64,000 nt of DNA from UBA12158 sp035562735 (GCA_035562735.1 DATMWB010000003.1:47912-111911), one strand, 5' to 3'. Positions 1-9,169 are shown, numbered from the stretch's first letter. Translations and numbers: made by a program. Notes: a model not told the origin generated them from the sequence alone.

Positions 1-126
1 GGTGTAAGAACTTTAAAAAGAAATATTGAAGGACTCTGTCGAAAAGCTGCTGCCATGGTTCTTGCTGGTACAAAGCAGGTTGTAATCGATGAAACTAACA
101 TTAAAAAATTTATACCCCAGTGGTAA
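1..126 (+). CDS. C-terminal end of a Lon-type AAA+ ATPase (partial, left end outside window)
   Basis: The reading frame is open from base 1 to the TAA at 124-126, giving 41 residues. GVRTLKRNIEGLCRKAA followed by a VVIDETNIKKFI segment matches the end of the Lon AAA+ lid, where E. coli Lon has GVRGLEREISKLCRKA. In full-length Lon a serine protease domain follows; here the frame stops almost at once and a different gene begins at 131. The protein is therefore either an ATPase-only Lon relative, a split Lon or a truncated gene. The upstream part is not visible, so the family call rests on this short segment. Confidence 0.6.
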   Translation, partial: GVRTLKRNIEGLCRKAAAMVLAGTKQVVIDETNIKKFIPQW

Positions 127-130
127 AAAT

Positions 131-568
131 ATGAAAAATACAATCATTGGTCTTATTTTAGGTTTAATTATCGCCATGTGGGCATTTTATTTGTATACCC
201 AAAAACCAAAAATAACCACATCATTACCTCCGGCTACACCCACAACTGCAGAAATTTCGGAGATCCCGGAAAATGTAATATCTGATGACGATTTAATTAG
301 ACAAGCCCTTGCGGACAAATATAACAAGGACCTTTCTGACGTCACTTATACATCTTCACAAAATGATGGTACTCACGCCTCAGGCGGTGTCAAGTTTTCT
401 GGAGACATTGCTGGTGCTTGGGTGTTAGCCGCTAAAGATGATGGAGTCTGGAAAATTGTCCAAGATGGCAACGGTGTAATAATGTGCGAAATTGTTGCCC
501 CATATGACTTTCCTGTTTCAATGGTTGCCGAGTGTGTTGATAAAAACGGTAAACTCATAAAATATTAA
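131..568 (+). CDS. Small membrane-anchored envelope protein, function unknown
   Basis: The 145-residue protein has an N-terminal membrane helix (about residues 4-24), a Pro/Thr linker and a soluble C-terminal domain with DGVWKIVQDGNG and two late cysteines. That pattern recurs in small extracytoplasmic proteins of candidate-phyla bacteria, but I cannot name a family. An upstream in-frame ATG at 89 lies inside the preceding frame; 131 is chosen because the membrane helix then starts at the N terminus and the gene follows the previous stop by 4 nt. It is probably co-transcribed with the genes on both sides. Confidence 0.7.
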   Translation: MKNTIIGLILGLIIAMWAFYLYTQKPKITTSLPPATPTTAEISEIPENVISDDDLIRQALADKYNKDLSDVTYTSSQNDGTHASGGVKFSGDIAGAWVLAAKDDGVWKIVQDGNGVIMCEIVAPYDFPVSMVAECVDKNGKLIKY

Positions 569-570
569 TT

Positions 571-1485
571 ATGAACAAAAAGGAAATTTATCTTTCACTT
601 ACACTGTTGGCCTTGGCTTTTGTCATCCTACTAACTACCCTTCTACCTTATCATCGGGAAAACCCAACCCCCAGTCCGAGTATTATTTCCCAACCGAGTG
701 CTATACCCACCCCTTCCTTTTCTCCCATTATTATCTTATCCCCAAATATTTCAAAGCCATTAACCTCACCCCTCAAATTAATTGGTCTGATTGACAAAAG
801 TTGGGTTTTTGAGGGATCTTTTCCCATAGAGCTTCTTGATAATCAAAATAAAAGCTTATTCAAAAGTACTGCTTCGGCTCCAAACTGGTTAGAGGAAGAA
901 TCAAAATACACCAGCTTTATGGCTGTATTTAATTTTGTCACTTATAGTCCAAGTGGATTTGTCCAAGTGAAAAATTCTAATCCCAGTGGCCTTCCAGAAA
1001 ACGACAAAAGAGTCACTATTCCGGTGACTTTCGATTCTACTTCAGTTACAAAAACAGGTTTAAAAACTTATAAAAACAATCAATATGGTTTTGAATTTGA
1101 AATACCAATAGACTGGGAAGCAAAAGAGAAACCACCATATCATACTTATTTTGGAAAAATAGGGGAAAGTTATTATAATGAGGGTTCAGTTTCAGATGGT
1201 GAAATTGTTATTTCAGTTGAGAAAAAAAATCCAAACGAAAATCTAGAAACAATTTTTAAGTCATACTACGATGGATTTTTAAAAAATTCAGATACAACTA
1301 TTCAGAAAATTAAATTAGGAGGAATCGATGCTGGCTATTTTGATTATTTTGACGAGACTGCTTTTACCATCAAAGATAATTATAGAATTACAATCCAAGT
1401 CACTGCATATCCCCAAATAGATCCCAGTGTTTATTCAAAAGATATTTTTCAACAAATTCTTTCAACTTTTAAATTTACAAAATAA
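571..1485 (+). CDS. Anchored envelope protein with Gmad2-like and PsbP-like domains
   Basis: The 304-residue protein has one N-terminal membrane helix (about 8-25) and a Pro/Ser-rich linker. Residues about 65-155 resemble the Gmad2 immunoglobulin-like domain: the pattern is SPLKLIG, W.FEGSFPI, then NPSGLPENDKRVTIPVTF. From about 167 a second region begins YKNNQYGFEFEIPIDW, the opening of PsbP-like domains found in many such anchored proteins. The likely location is the outer face of the cytoplasmic membrane. It starts 2 nt after the previous gene, and its stop overlaps the next start (TAATG). No enzymatic residues are evident. Confidence 0.7.
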   Translation: MNKKEIYLSLTLLALAFVILLTTLLPYHRENPTPSPSIISQPSAIPTPSFSPIIILSPNISKPLTSPLKLIGLIDKSWVFEGSFPIELLDNQNKSLFKSTASAPNWLEEESKYTSFMAVFNFVTYSPSGFVQVKNSNPSGLPENDKRVTIPVTFDSTSVTKTGLKTYKNNQYGFEFEIPIDWEAKEKPPYHTYFGKIGESYYNEGSVSDGEIVISVEKKNPNENLETIFKSYYDGFLKNSDTTIQKIKLGGIDAGYFDYFDETAFTIKDNYRITIQVTAYPQIDPSVYSKDIFQQILSTFKFTK

Positions 1486-2060
1486 TGCCCTTAACAAAAG
1501 TTCAACAATTAGAATATATCGCCCATTTGGTGGGAAAATGTAAGAAGTGCGATTTATATAAAACTGCTACCAATCCGGTTCCCGGTTTTGGTAATCCCAA
1601 TGCCGATATCGTCTTTATCGGTGAAGCCCCTGGAGCCCAAGAAGATAAGGAGGGTTTGCCTTTTGTGGGGAATTCAGGTAAACTATTAGACAAGCTTCTG
1701 AATACGATAAGTGTGCCTCGAAAAGACGTTTTTATCTGTAATATATTAAAACATCGCCCTCCAGAGAATCGAGATCCACTTCCACACGAAATGAAAGTCT
1801 GTGTTCCTTATTTAAAGGCTCAATTAAAAATTATAAAACCGAAAATTATCATTACTTTAGGGCGATTTGCAATGAGTTATTTTTTTCCATCTGAATCTAT
1901 CAGTCGAGTTCATGGTCAAGTCAGAAAAATAATCTGGCAGGAACTACCGTTAACAATTGTTCCTGTATACCATCCTTCAGCTGGACTCAGAAATGGTGCC
2001 ATGCTTAAATCATTACAAGAAGATTTTCTTAGTATAAGCAAATTATTAAAAGACAATTAG
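1485..2060 (+). CDS. Uracil-DNA glycosylase, family 4 (Fe-S type)
   Basis: The 191-residue length is typical of family 4 uracil-DNA glycosylases, which remove uracil from DNA at the start of base excision repair. Visible motifs are CKKCDLY (two likely cluster cysteines), GEAPGAQEDKEGLPFVG for the uracil pocket, CNILKHRPPENRDP, a later cysteine in CVPYL, and the C-terminal HPSAGLRN loop. The four cysteines fit the family's 4Fe-4S ligands. The start codon overlaps the preceding stop, so translation is probably coupled. It is an ordinary housekeeping repair gene placed behind envelope genes. Confidence 0.93.
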   Translation: MPLTKVQQLEYIAHLVGKCKKCDLYKTATNPVPGFGNPNADIVFIGEAPGAQEDKEGLPFVGNSGKLLDKLLNTISVPRKDVFICNILKHRPPENRDPLPHEMKVCVPYLKAQLKIIKPKIIITLGRFAMSYFFPSESISRVHGQVRKIIWQELPLTIVPVYHPSAGLRNGAMLKSLQEDFLSISKLLKDN

Positions 2061-2118
2061 CCAGTTTAACTATTTATCTTTTTTACTATTTATCTATTAA
2101 ACTATTTATCAAAAAAAT
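2061..2118 (+). repeat. AT-rich spacer with three ACTATTTATC-type repeats
   Basis: The spacer between the glycosylase and RNase J genes repeats AACTATTTATC, ACTATTTATC and AACTATTTATC. The 21-bp core at 2079-2099 recurs exactly at 38616-38636, upstream of the EF-G gene. No clear promoter hexamers or Shine-Dalgarno sequence are seen. Confidence 0.5.
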
Positions 2119-3891
2119 ATGATTAATCAAAAAACATATCAAAAACCAGCTTTAAATCCAGCTCTTCAAAAGGATTTCACGAGGACACCTCATATACAAA
2201 ATTTATCTAATGGTCAAGATGCTGTCCGCATTTCTTCACTAGGCGCTTTTGGAGATGTAACTCAAAACATGTTCGTTTACGAGTTTGCCCCACGAGGGGA
2301 CTTCTCAAAATCTCAAATCATTATCGTCGATTGTGGTGTTGGTTTTCCTGAAGAAGACGCCTTTGGTGTTGATCTTCAAATTCCTGATACAACTTATTTG
2401 CTAGACAAAAAAGAACGGATATTGGGAATTTTTATTACCCATGGTCATGAAGACCATATTGGGGCTATTCGTTACGTATTACCAATATTAGGCAACAATA
2501 TCCCCATCTTTGCTCCAAAATTAGCAGCTGCCTTTATTGAATCGCGACTAGCAGAAAACCAAATTCGAGCCTCGGTTTCTGTCTATCAATCTGGAGATAT
2601 TTTCAACAAAGGTCCTTTTACTATCGAACCCATTAGAGTGACCCATTCAATTCCAGACACTCATCATTTTGCAATCACCACTCCAATTGGCGTTTTTTAC
2701 CACGGATCTGATTTTAAGTTTGACGTCTTTCCGATTGACAACAAACCTGCAGAACTGAAAAAAATTGCCAATGCCGGTAACAAAAAAGTTATCGCTTTAA
2801 TGTCTGATTCGCTAGGTGCCGACCACGAAGGTTATTCTCCGTCTGAACGAGATATTGCTGAAAACTTTAAGCATCAAATAGTCAACGCCAAGGGGCGAGT
2901 CTTTGTTACTTCTATTAGTAGTAATATTGTCCGTTGGGGTCAGGCTATCGAGTATGGAAAATCAACAGGTAGAAAAATTTGTGTTGTTGGTTATTCTGTC
3001 GATAAAGCTATCAATATTGCCAAAGAATTAGGTTATATTAAATTGGCTGATACCGATATGATTGCCCCAGAACGAGCCAAAAATTTCCCCGACAACAAGC
3101 TTTTATTTTTAGTTGCCGGTTTTGCCGGTCAACCCGATTCGGCATTGAGCAAAATGGTTATGGGTAAGCATCGTGTCAAAATAAAATCAGGTGACAAAGT
3201 AATCTTTTCCTCTCCAGACTATATTCCTGGAACTACCAGTAATATCTACGAAATGATCGATATTCTTTCCAAAATGGGTGCTGATGTTGCCTATGGAGAA
3301 AAAGAAGAACTTCATGTCTCCGGTCATGGTTACCAAAAAGAACACGCCCTTCTGATGACCCTAACTAACCCTCGATATCTATTACCAATTGGTGGTAATT
3401 TCCGACATGTAAAAAGCTATTTTTCAATGGCCAAAATAATGGGATTTACTGACGACCAATTTATTACCCCAGATTTCGATTCTGCAGTTACCTTTTATGC
3501 TAATGGTAAAGTTGATACCAATTTTCATATTCCCATGCATAAGGTTCTAATTGATGGTCTTGGAATAGGTGATGTCGGTGCCACAGTTCTTCGCGATAGG
3601 AAAACTTTAGCTGAAGATGGAATGTTTAGTGTAGTTCTAATGGTCAATAAAGAAGATGGCACAATGTTTAAGGAACCAGTAATTCTCTCTCGGGGTTTTG
3701 TGTTTATGAAAGAAAACACCGATCTTATTGATTATCTAAAAGAAGAGGTTAAAAGACGCTTCGGAGAAGTTACTAGCAAGCCTGCCAACTTTGATTATAT
3801 TAGAACTGAACTTCAGGCCTATCTCGAAAACATTATCAAGGAAAAAACTGGTCGCGAACCCATGGTTCTACCACTGGTTATTGAGGTCTAA
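2119..3891 (+). CDS. rnj: Ribonuclease J, metallo-beta-lactamase family
   Basis: The 590-residue protein has the RNase J layout: a metallo-beta-lactamase fold with HGHEDH at about residues 108-113, a beta-CASP insert and a C-terminal RNase J domain. The SDSLGADHEGYSPSER segment corresponds to the family's conserved SDSTNAE...SE region, and HVSGHG follows later. RNase J acts in mRNA decay and rRNA maturation, as endonuclease and 5' exonuclease. About 35 residues precede the usual start of the fold. That tail is polar, and I kept it because the ATG at 2119 is the only start following the repeat spacer. Confidence 0.93.
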   Translation: MINQKTYQKPALNPALQKDFTRTPHIQNLSNGQDAVRISSLGAFGDVTQNMFVYEFAPRGDFSKSQIIIVDCGVGFPEEDAFGVDLQIPDTTYLLDKKERILGIFITHGHEDHIGAIRYVLPILGNNIPIFAPKLAAAFIESRLAENQIRASVSVYQSGDIFNKGPFTIEPIRVTHSIPDTHHFAITTPIGVFYHGSDFKFDVFPIDNKPAELKKIANAGNKKVIALMSDSLGADHEGYSPSERDIAENFKHQIVNAKGRVFVTSISSNIVRWGQAIEYGKSTGRKICVVGYSVDKAINIAKELGYIKLADTDMIAPERAKNFPDNKLLFLVAGFAGQPDSALSKMVMGKHRVKIKSGDKVIFSSPDYIPGTTSNIYEMIDILSKMGADVAYGEKEELHVSGHGYQKEHALLMTLTNPRYLLPIGGNFRHVKSYFSMAKIMGFTDDQFITPDFDSAVTFYANGKVDTNFHIPMHKVLIDGLGIGDVGATVLRDRKTLAEDGMFSVVLMVNKEDGTMFKEPVILSRGFVFMKENTDLIDYLKEEVKRRFGEVTSKPANFDYIRTELQAYLENIIKEKTGREPMVLPLVIEV

Positions 3892-4055
3892 GTTTTTTTT
3901 AGATAAACTTATTTTGCCCGCCTTTGTTTGCGATTTTTTCCCAGACAGGACGGGCATCCTTGTTTTTTAGGTTTAAATTTGGAGTTTGCAACAAATTTAT
4001 CCTAAAAACACAATCCCGATGAGACTTTAGTCGACATCGGGATATCTCCTAAATT
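3892..4055. other. Intergenic spacer with weak hairpins
   Basis: The 179 nt before the next start hold no gene. TGCCCG at 3915-3920 can pair with CGGGCA at 3951-3956 around a 30-nt loop. A perfect 9-bp inverted repeat (ATCCCGATG / CATCGGGAT) lies at 4013-4043. Neither is followed by a good T-run in the + direction. Confidence 0.4.
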
Positions 4056-4059
4056 TTGG

Positions 4060-4065
4060 TAAAAT
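4060..4065 (+). promoter_or_regulatory. -10 element TAAAAT of a predicted leaderless transcript
   Basis: TAAAAT ends 5 nt before the ATG at 4071, so transcription would begin at or next to the start codon. No convincing -35 is seen. Confidence 0.45.
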
Positions 4066-4070
4066 ATCTC

Positions 4071-4640
4071 ATGAAAATACTTTCAATTTGCGGTTCCCCC
4101 CGAAAAGGCAATTCTGAAACCATTCTTTTAGAACTCCAAAAACTTTTTAAAGAAAAAGGCGTTGAAAATGAAATAATTTTACTTCGTCAAAAAAATATCA
4201 ACCGCTGTCATGGTTGTGTTGAATTTTGCAACCCTGCTGGGCTTTGTTGTCAAAAAGATGATGTAAGTTCTATTATCGATAAAATGGTGGAATCAGACGC
4301 CCTAATTATCATCTCCCCAAACTATTTTCAAATGCCACCCGGATTGTTAAAAGACTTAATGGACAGGACCTGCGTAATTTTTGCCAGTGCCAAGGACGAG
4401 TTATTAAAAAATAAAAAAATCGCTGTTATTGCTCTTGGTGCTGAGGAGGCAAAAGAAAGTCAAGTCTGCGCTGAAAATATTGCCAAGTTATATTGTCGCT
4501 ATATTGGAAAAGTGGTTATAACCAAAAGCTTTCAATCCAACAGTGAGCTAAAAGGAAATTTTAACGATATTCTAGAAAATTCTTATAATCCCGACATTAA
4601 AGCATCTCTCAATTCCATTGTAAAAGCTCTGTTAAAATAA
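4071..4640 (+). CDS. NAD(P)H-dependent FMN reductase / flavodoxin-fold oxidoreductase
   Basis: The 189-residue protein begins MKILSICGSPRKGNSE, the phosphate-binding loop of the NADPH-dependent FMN reductase family. CHGCVEFC near residue 44 and SPNYFQMPPGLLKDLMDR near 80 are also typical of iron-sulfur flavoprotein-like members, which bind FMN and reduce quinones, nitro compounds or other small substrates. Two extra cysteine pairs (CHGC, LCC) suggest a redox-active or metal-binding site. A TTG five codons upstream would add VKYL only; the ATG at 4071 sits right after a -10 box. It lies 3 nt before proS and is probably co-transcribed. Confidence 0.85.
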   Translation: MKILSICGSPRKGNSETILLELQKLFKEKGVENEIILLRQKNINRCHGCVEFCNPAGLCCQKDDVSSIIDKMVESDALIIISPNYFQMPPGLLKDLMDRTCVIFASAKDELLKNKKIAVIALGAEEAKESQVCAENIAKLYCRYIGKVVITKSFQSNSELKGNFNDILENSYNPDIKASLNSIVKALLK

Positions 4641-4643
4641 GCC

Positions 4644-6350
4644 ATGAAGTACTCACAACTTTTTGGTAAAACAAGCAAGACAGTTTCCAAGGATGCTACC
4701 GTCGCCAGTCATCGTCTTCTTCTTCAGGCTGGTTTCATTCGCCAACTTGCCGCAGGACGATACACCCTCCTTCCTCTCGGTCTAAAAGTATGTAAAAAAA
4801 TTGAAAATATTATTAGAGAAGAGGTGGAAAAAACTGGAGCCCAAGAGTTAATTGTCCCTACTCTCCATCCAATTGAATTATGGCAACAAGCTAATCGAGA
4901 TAAAAAATTTGGTGCTGCCATGATGATGGTTAATGACCGTAATCAAGCCCAATTTACTTTAGGTGCTACTGCAGAAGTAATAATGTTGGACTTAGTCAAA
5001 CAATTTGCCCCAAGCTACAAGGATTTACCTATAAATATCTACCAATTTTCCCAGAAATTTCGCGACGAAGCTCGTCCTTCTGGAGGTCTTTTACGAACCC
5101 GTGAATTTGTCATGAAAGATGGTTATTCTTTTCATACAAACGAAGCCGACTTAAAAGAAACTTATCAAAAATATTGGGACGCTTATTTGAATATTGCCCA
5201 AAAATTAGATTTAAAAATTATTGTTGTTGAATCAGACAATGGTGCTATTGGTGGGGCTGTTTCCCATGAATTTATGGTTGAATCTGAGGTGGGGGAGGAC
5301 ACTATTGCTACTTGTACCTGTGGATATGCTGCTAATTTGGAAAAAGCCTCCTTTGTCAAAAATTCTATTAATCTTGATGAAGCTGAAAAAGAACTAAGTG
5401 AAGTTGAAGCAGTCAGAGGTACGACCATGGAAGATGGAGTCAAGTTACACAATTTACCTCTTAACTTACAAATCAAAGATGTGGTCTACGTTGACGAAAA
5501 AGGTCGCTTTATTTTGGCCATTATCCGAGGTGATTTTATGGTTAATGAAACTAAATTAAAAAATTTAGTTCTTTCAAATGAATTACGCCATGCCACCGAA
5601 GAGGAAATCATCAACATTCTTCATTCTGTCCCTGGCTTTATTTCTCCGGTTGGAATAAGACAAAATATTGACCCCAAATCTGAGTTTATAATTGTTGCCG
5701 ACGACTCTTTGCGCACTGTAAAAAACTGTTATGGTGGTTCCAACAAGAAAAATATTGACCTTCTCAATGTAAATATTGACCGTGACTATAAGGCCGATCT
5801 AGAAGGTGACATCGCCGCTGCCTGTGAGGGAGATATCTGTCCCCAGTGTAAATCTCAAAAACTACATTTAATAAAAGCCGTAGAGTTTGGCAATATTTTT
5901 AATATCGGCTATGCCTATTCTGATCCCATGAATGGAAACTACACTGACAAAGATGGTTCCCTAAAAAAGCTTTACATGGGTTCTTACGGAATTGGTATAG
6001 GAAGAGCAATGGCAATTGATGTGGAAGTGCATCATGATGACACTGGGATAGTATGGCCAAAAAGTTTAGCCCCATATCAAGTTCACTTAATTGGTCTTGA
6101 TGGTATGGGTGAAGATTTTTATCAAGAATTACTTTTAAAGAATATTGATGTCCTTTTTGACGATCGCGATAGTGTTTCCGCTGGCGCAAAATTTGCTGAC
6201 GCTGATTTAATAGGAATTCCTATTAGATTGGTTATCAGCAAGAGAAGTCAGGAAAAAGGTGGAATCGAATATAAATTAAGATCCCAAAAAGAGTCAGAAA
6301 TTATAGACAAAAAAAATCTTATCTCAAAAATTACTAATTACTTTAACTAA
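4644..6350 (+). CDS. proS: Prolyl-tRNA synthetase
   Basis: The 568-residue bacterial-type ProRS charges tRNA-Pro. Class II motif 2 (FRDEARPSGGLLRTREFVMKD-like region) is at about 139-158 and motif 3 (GSYGIGIGRAMA) at about 450-465. The insertion domain between them, where bacterial enzymes carry the editing module, runs from about 225 to 390. It contains CTCG and CPQC pairs that could bind zinc. A C-terminal anticodon-binding domain follows. The length matches E. coli ProRS (572). It follows the reductase gene by 3 nt without a Shine-Dalgarno sequence. Confidence 0.97.
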   Translation: MKYSQLFGKTSKTVSKDATVASHRLLLQAGFIRQLAAGRYTLLPLGLKVCKKIENIIREEVEKTGAQELIVPTLHPIELWQQANRDKKFGAAMMMVNDRNQAQFTLGATAEVIMLDLVKQFAPSYKDLPINIYQFSQKFRDEARPSGGLLRTREFVMKDGYSFHTNEADLKETYQKYWDAYLNIAQKLDLKIIVVESDNGAIGGAVSHEFMVESEVGEDTIATCTCGYAANLEKASFVKNSINLDEAEKELSEVEAVRGTTMEDGVKLHNLPLNLQIKDVVYVDEKGRFILAIIRGDFMVNETKLKNLVLSNELRHATEEEIINILHSVPGFISPVGIRQNIDPKSEFIIVADDSLRTVKNCYGGSNKKNIDLLNVNIDRDYKADLEGDIAAACEGDICPQCKSQKLHLIKAVEFGNIFNIGYAYSDPMNGNYTDKDGSLKKLYMGSYGIGIGRAMAIDVEVHHDDTGIVWPKSLAPYQVHLIGLDGMGEDFYQELLLKNIDVLFDDRDSVSAGAKFADADLIGIPIRLVISKRSQEKGGIEYKLRSQKESEIIDKKNLISKITNYFN

Positions 6351-6402
6351 TTTTCTAGAATCTAGTTTTTGTATCTAGTTTCTAATTTTTTAATTTTTAC
6401 TC

Positions 6403-6408
6403 TATACT
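6403..6408 (+). promoter_or_regulatory. -10 element TATACT, leaderless ftsK transcript predicted
   Basis: TATACT ends 6 nt before the ftsK ATG at 6415. The upstream spacer (6351-6402) is AT-rich with two ATCTAGTTT repeats and no good -35. Confidence 0.5.
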
Positions 6409-6414
6409 CTTCTT

Positions 6415-8550
6415 ATGCCTCGAGGACGCAAGAAAAATCGAATTTTACCAACACTTAAATTAAAGCCAGATACTGTCAAGTCAATTTTCTTTATCTTTTT
6501 TCTAATATTAGCCATACTTTCCGTATTTTCGTTTCTTCAACAGGGGACCGTTGCTACAGATGTAAACCTTGCTTTAACTAAATTTTTTGGTTGGGGGGCG
6601 GTTATGGTTCCTTTTTTACTGCTTCTAATTTCATTTCTCTTTACCAAAGTAAAATCACCGTTACGTGAGGCAAATGTATTTTTTGGTTTCTCCATAATGT
6701 TTTTTGCTCTATTGGGCCTTTTCAAGCAAGGTTTCGTCGGTTTGTTTTTTTGGGAACAGTTTCTTGCCCTTTTTTCTGAAGCACCGACATTCATAATTTT
6801 CTTTTTCGCTCTCATAGTCGGTTTTGTTGTTCTATTTGATACTAATATTGCCCAAGTTATCAAATTTATTGCTAATGTCTTCAATACAATACGCAAGTAT
6901 TCTGTTGGCCAAGCAGTCAAATTAAAAGAGAAAAAAATTGCCAAAGAATCAGCCAAGAATCCTCTTTATCAATCAGAAATGAATTCAGAAAATTCTGACC
7001 CCTTTGCCACAAAGGAAAAGGATTATGCCAAATCGAGTTCAAAAACAGACTTGGCAGTAGTCGATATTGCCCCAGTTTTTAAAACCACTTCACCCCTTAC
7101 CTCAACTGGTAATCAGACCTGGGTTTACCCTTCAATGTCTCTTTTTGATGATACCCCCGGTGCCAAAGCAGATAGAGGTGATGTCCGAAAGAATGCTCAA
7201 ATTATTGAGCAAACACTTGATTCTTTTGGAATAACTGCCCGTGTAGCCGAAGTCAACAATAGTCCTTCTGTTACCCAATACGCCCTTGAAGTCGCTCTCG
7301 GTACCAAGCTTGCAAAAATTTTATCCCTCAGTAACGATTTAGCCATGGCGCTAGCAGCACCAGGTGGACAAATTAGAGTTGAGGCCCCAATTCCAGGACG
7401 TTCTTTGGTTGGTATTGAAATGCCAAATCGTTCTTTGGAAGTGGTTCCAATTCGAACAATTCTAGAATCTGAAGCCATGAAAAATGCCAAGAGTAAAATA
7501 TCTGTTCCCTTGGGTCTTGATGTTGCCGGCCAACCAAAAGTTGCCGATATTTCCAAGATGCCTCATGTCTTGATTGCTGGTCAAACTGGTTCCGGTAAAT
7601 CTATTTGTATCAATTCTTGGATTTCAACAGTTTTATTCCGTGCTTCCCCCGACGAAGTTAGACTAATTATGGTCGATCCTAAGCGTGTCGAATTATCGGG
7701 CTATAATGGCATTCCCCATCTTCTAACTCCGGTTATTGTCGAACCAGAAAAAGTAGTCTCTGCCTTAAAATGGGCTGTCAATGAAATGGAACGTCGTTAT
7801 AAAATGTTTACCGAAGTTGGTGCCAAAAACATTGAGGGTTACAACAATTTATCCGGCTTTCAGTCCATTCCTTACATTCTTATTGTCATTGATGAGTTAG
7901 CCGAAATTATGCTTTTCTCGCCTGCCGAAGTAGAAGACAATATTTGTCGTATTGCTCAAATGGCTCGTGCCACCGGTATTCACTTAGTACTAGCTACGCA
8001 GCGACCTTCAGTCAACATTATTACTGGTTTAATCAAAGCCAACATTCCAACAAGAATAGCCTTTGCTGTTGCCTCTATGACTGATTCACGGGTTGTTCTT
8101 GATACCCCAGGGGCTGAAAAATTATTAGGTCGGGGTGACATGCTTTACATCCCACCTGATTTAGCCAAGCCTGTTCGTGTCCAAGGTTGTTTTATTTCAG
8201 ACAAGGAAGTAAATCGTTTAATAGACTTTCTAAAGACTCAACGTACCGGTGAGTACAATGACGAAATTACTCGACAACCAGTAAATAGTCCCACTTCAAT
8301 GAGCAAAAATGTAATGGTTTCCGATGGAGAAGAACGTGATTCCATGTTTGAGGACGCCATAAAACTTATCCAAGAAACCGGAAAAGCGTCAGCTTCACTA
8401 TTACAACGCCGTCTTAAACTAGGTTATGCCCGCGCCGCCAGAGTCCTTGATGAATTGGAAAAAGCCGGAATAGTCGGCCCAGTCAATGGCGCCAAACCAA
8501 GAGAAATATTAATCGATCACAGATCACCTTCTGATAATAATCTAGAATAA
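6415..8550 (+). CDS. ftsK: DNA translocase FtsK/SpoIIIE
   Basis: The 711-residue protein is a septum-located DNA pump that clears the chromosome from the division site. It has about four membrane helices in residues 23-150, a short polar linker, and a RecA-like motor. Walker A GQTGSGKS is near 390 and Walker B ILIVIDELAE near 485, followed by ATQRPSVNIITG. A C-terminal winged-helix gamma domain (about 643-700, ASLLQRRLKLGYARAARVLDE) reads orientation sequences on DNA. The linker is far shorter than in E. coli FtsK, giving the SpoIIIE/SftA-like size common in reduced genomes. The next gene starts 8 nt downstream. Confidence 0.96.
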   Translation: MPRGRKKNRILPTLKLKPDTVKSIFFIFFLILAILSVFSFLQQGTVATDVNLALTKFFGWGAVMVPFLLLLISFLFTKVKSPLREANVFFGFSIMFFALLGLFKQGFVGLFFWEQFLALFSEAPTFIIFFFALIVGFVVLFDTNIAQVIKFIANVFNTIRKYSVGQAVKLKEKKIAKESAKNPLYQSEMNSENSDPFATKEKDYAKSSSKTDLAVVDIAPVFKTTSPLTSTGNQTWVYPSMSLFDDTPGAKADRGDVRKNAQIIEQTLDSFGITARVAEVNNSPSVTQYALEVALGTKLAKILSLSNDLAMALAAPGGQIRVEAPIPGRSLVGIEMPNRSLEVVPIRTILESEAMKNAKSKISVPLGLDVAGQPKVADISKMPHVLIAGQTGSGKSICINSWISTVLFRASPDEVRLIMVDPKRVELSGYNGIPHLLTPVIVEPEKVVSALKWAVNEMERRYKMFTEVGAKNIEGYNNLSGFQSIPYILIVIDELAEIMLFSPAEVEDNICRIAQMARATGIHLVLATQRPSVNIITGLIKANIPTRIAFAVASMTDSRVVLDTPGAEKLLGRGDMLYIPPDLAKPVRVQGCFISDKEVNRLIDFLKTQRTGEYNDEITRQPVNSPTSMSKNVMVSDGEERDSMFEDAIKLIQETGKASASLLQRRLKLGYARAARVLDELEKAGIVGPVNGAKPREILIDHRSPSDNNLE

Positions 8551-8558
8551 AAATTCCT

Positions 8559-9155
8559 ATGAAGCGCGCCTCAACCATATTAGAATCTGCCCGCCTAGAT
8601 AGAGAACTTGATTTTACAGAGATTAGTAAAAAGACAAAGATACCGCTTAGATACCTGATTGCCTTTGAAAATGAAAACACTTCAGATTTTCCCAGCGAGC
8701 CATATTGTTCCCTAATGGTCAAGGATTATGCTGAATTTTTGGGAATAAATGGTGAGGAGTTGCTTTCTTTATTTCGGCGTGATTACGATCGTCGACCCCA
8801 AAACACTCTTCGTCGTCGTTTTTGGTTTTCTCTCACCCCACAATTCGCCTTTACTACCTTCATAATTTTTTTGGGAATAGTTTTTACCGCTTATCTAGTA
8901 ACCGAATATTTAAAATTTAACCGCCCCCCGCAGCTAAAAATAAATTGGCCTCAAGACTTCTCTCAAAAAACTGTTGAAATATCAGGTATTACCGACCCTG
9001 AATCAACTATTAAAATAAATGATTCTCTAGTCATTGTCGATTCTGACGGTAATTTTAAAAAAACTCTTGATATTTCTACTTCAGAAGCAAAAATTATTGT
9101 TGAAGCCAAGTCCCCAGCAGGTGTCATTAGCAAAGATGAAAAAGTTTTAAAATAG
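8559..9155 (+). CDS. RodZ-like helix-turn-helix membrane protein
   Basis: The 198-residue protein begins with an HTH_25-type helix-turn-helix (residues about 3-70, STILESARLDRELDFTEISKKTKI and YCSLMVKDYAEFLGI). A basic stretch (RRPQNTLRRRFW), a membrane helix at about 97-117 and an extracytoplasmic Ig-like domain follow. This is the RodZ order; RodZ links MreB to the cell envelope in rods, while candidate-phyla versions are unstudied. It sits directly behind ftsK, consistent with a division or shape role. Confidence 0.8.
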   Translation: MKRASTILESARLDRELDFTEISKKTKIPLRYLIAFENENTSDFPSEPYCSLMVKDYAEFLGINGEELLSLFRRDYDRRPQNTLRRRFWFSLTPQFAFTTFIIFLGIVFTAYLVTEYLKFNRPPQLKINWPQDFSQKTVEISGITDPESTIKINDSLVIVDSDGNFKKTLDISTSEAKIIVEAKSPAGVISKDEKVLK

Positions 9156-9157
9156 TT

Positions 9158-9163
9158 TATACT
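9158..9163 (+). promoter_or_regulatory. -10 element TATACT before a small membrane protein gene
   Basis: TATACT ends 6 nt before the ATG at 9170 and overlaps the end of the preceding gene. The 15-mer TTATACTGAAGCTAT here (9157-9171) recurs exactly at 33366-33380 before the rmlC-like gene. Confidence 0.5.
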
Positions 9164-9169
9164 GAAGCT

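Noticed and set aside
89..130. Earlier start for the first anchored protein
   Set aside because: It would overlap the Lon-type frame and put 14 polar residues before the membrane helix; ATG 131 fits better.
4056..4070. TTG start for the flavodoxin-fold reductase
   Set aside because: The ATG at 4071 matches the family N terminus and is placed correctly behind a -10 box.
5899..6189. 96-codon minus-strand frame inside proS
   Set aside because: It is antisense to a conserved synthetase region and has His/Gln-rich, unstructured composition.
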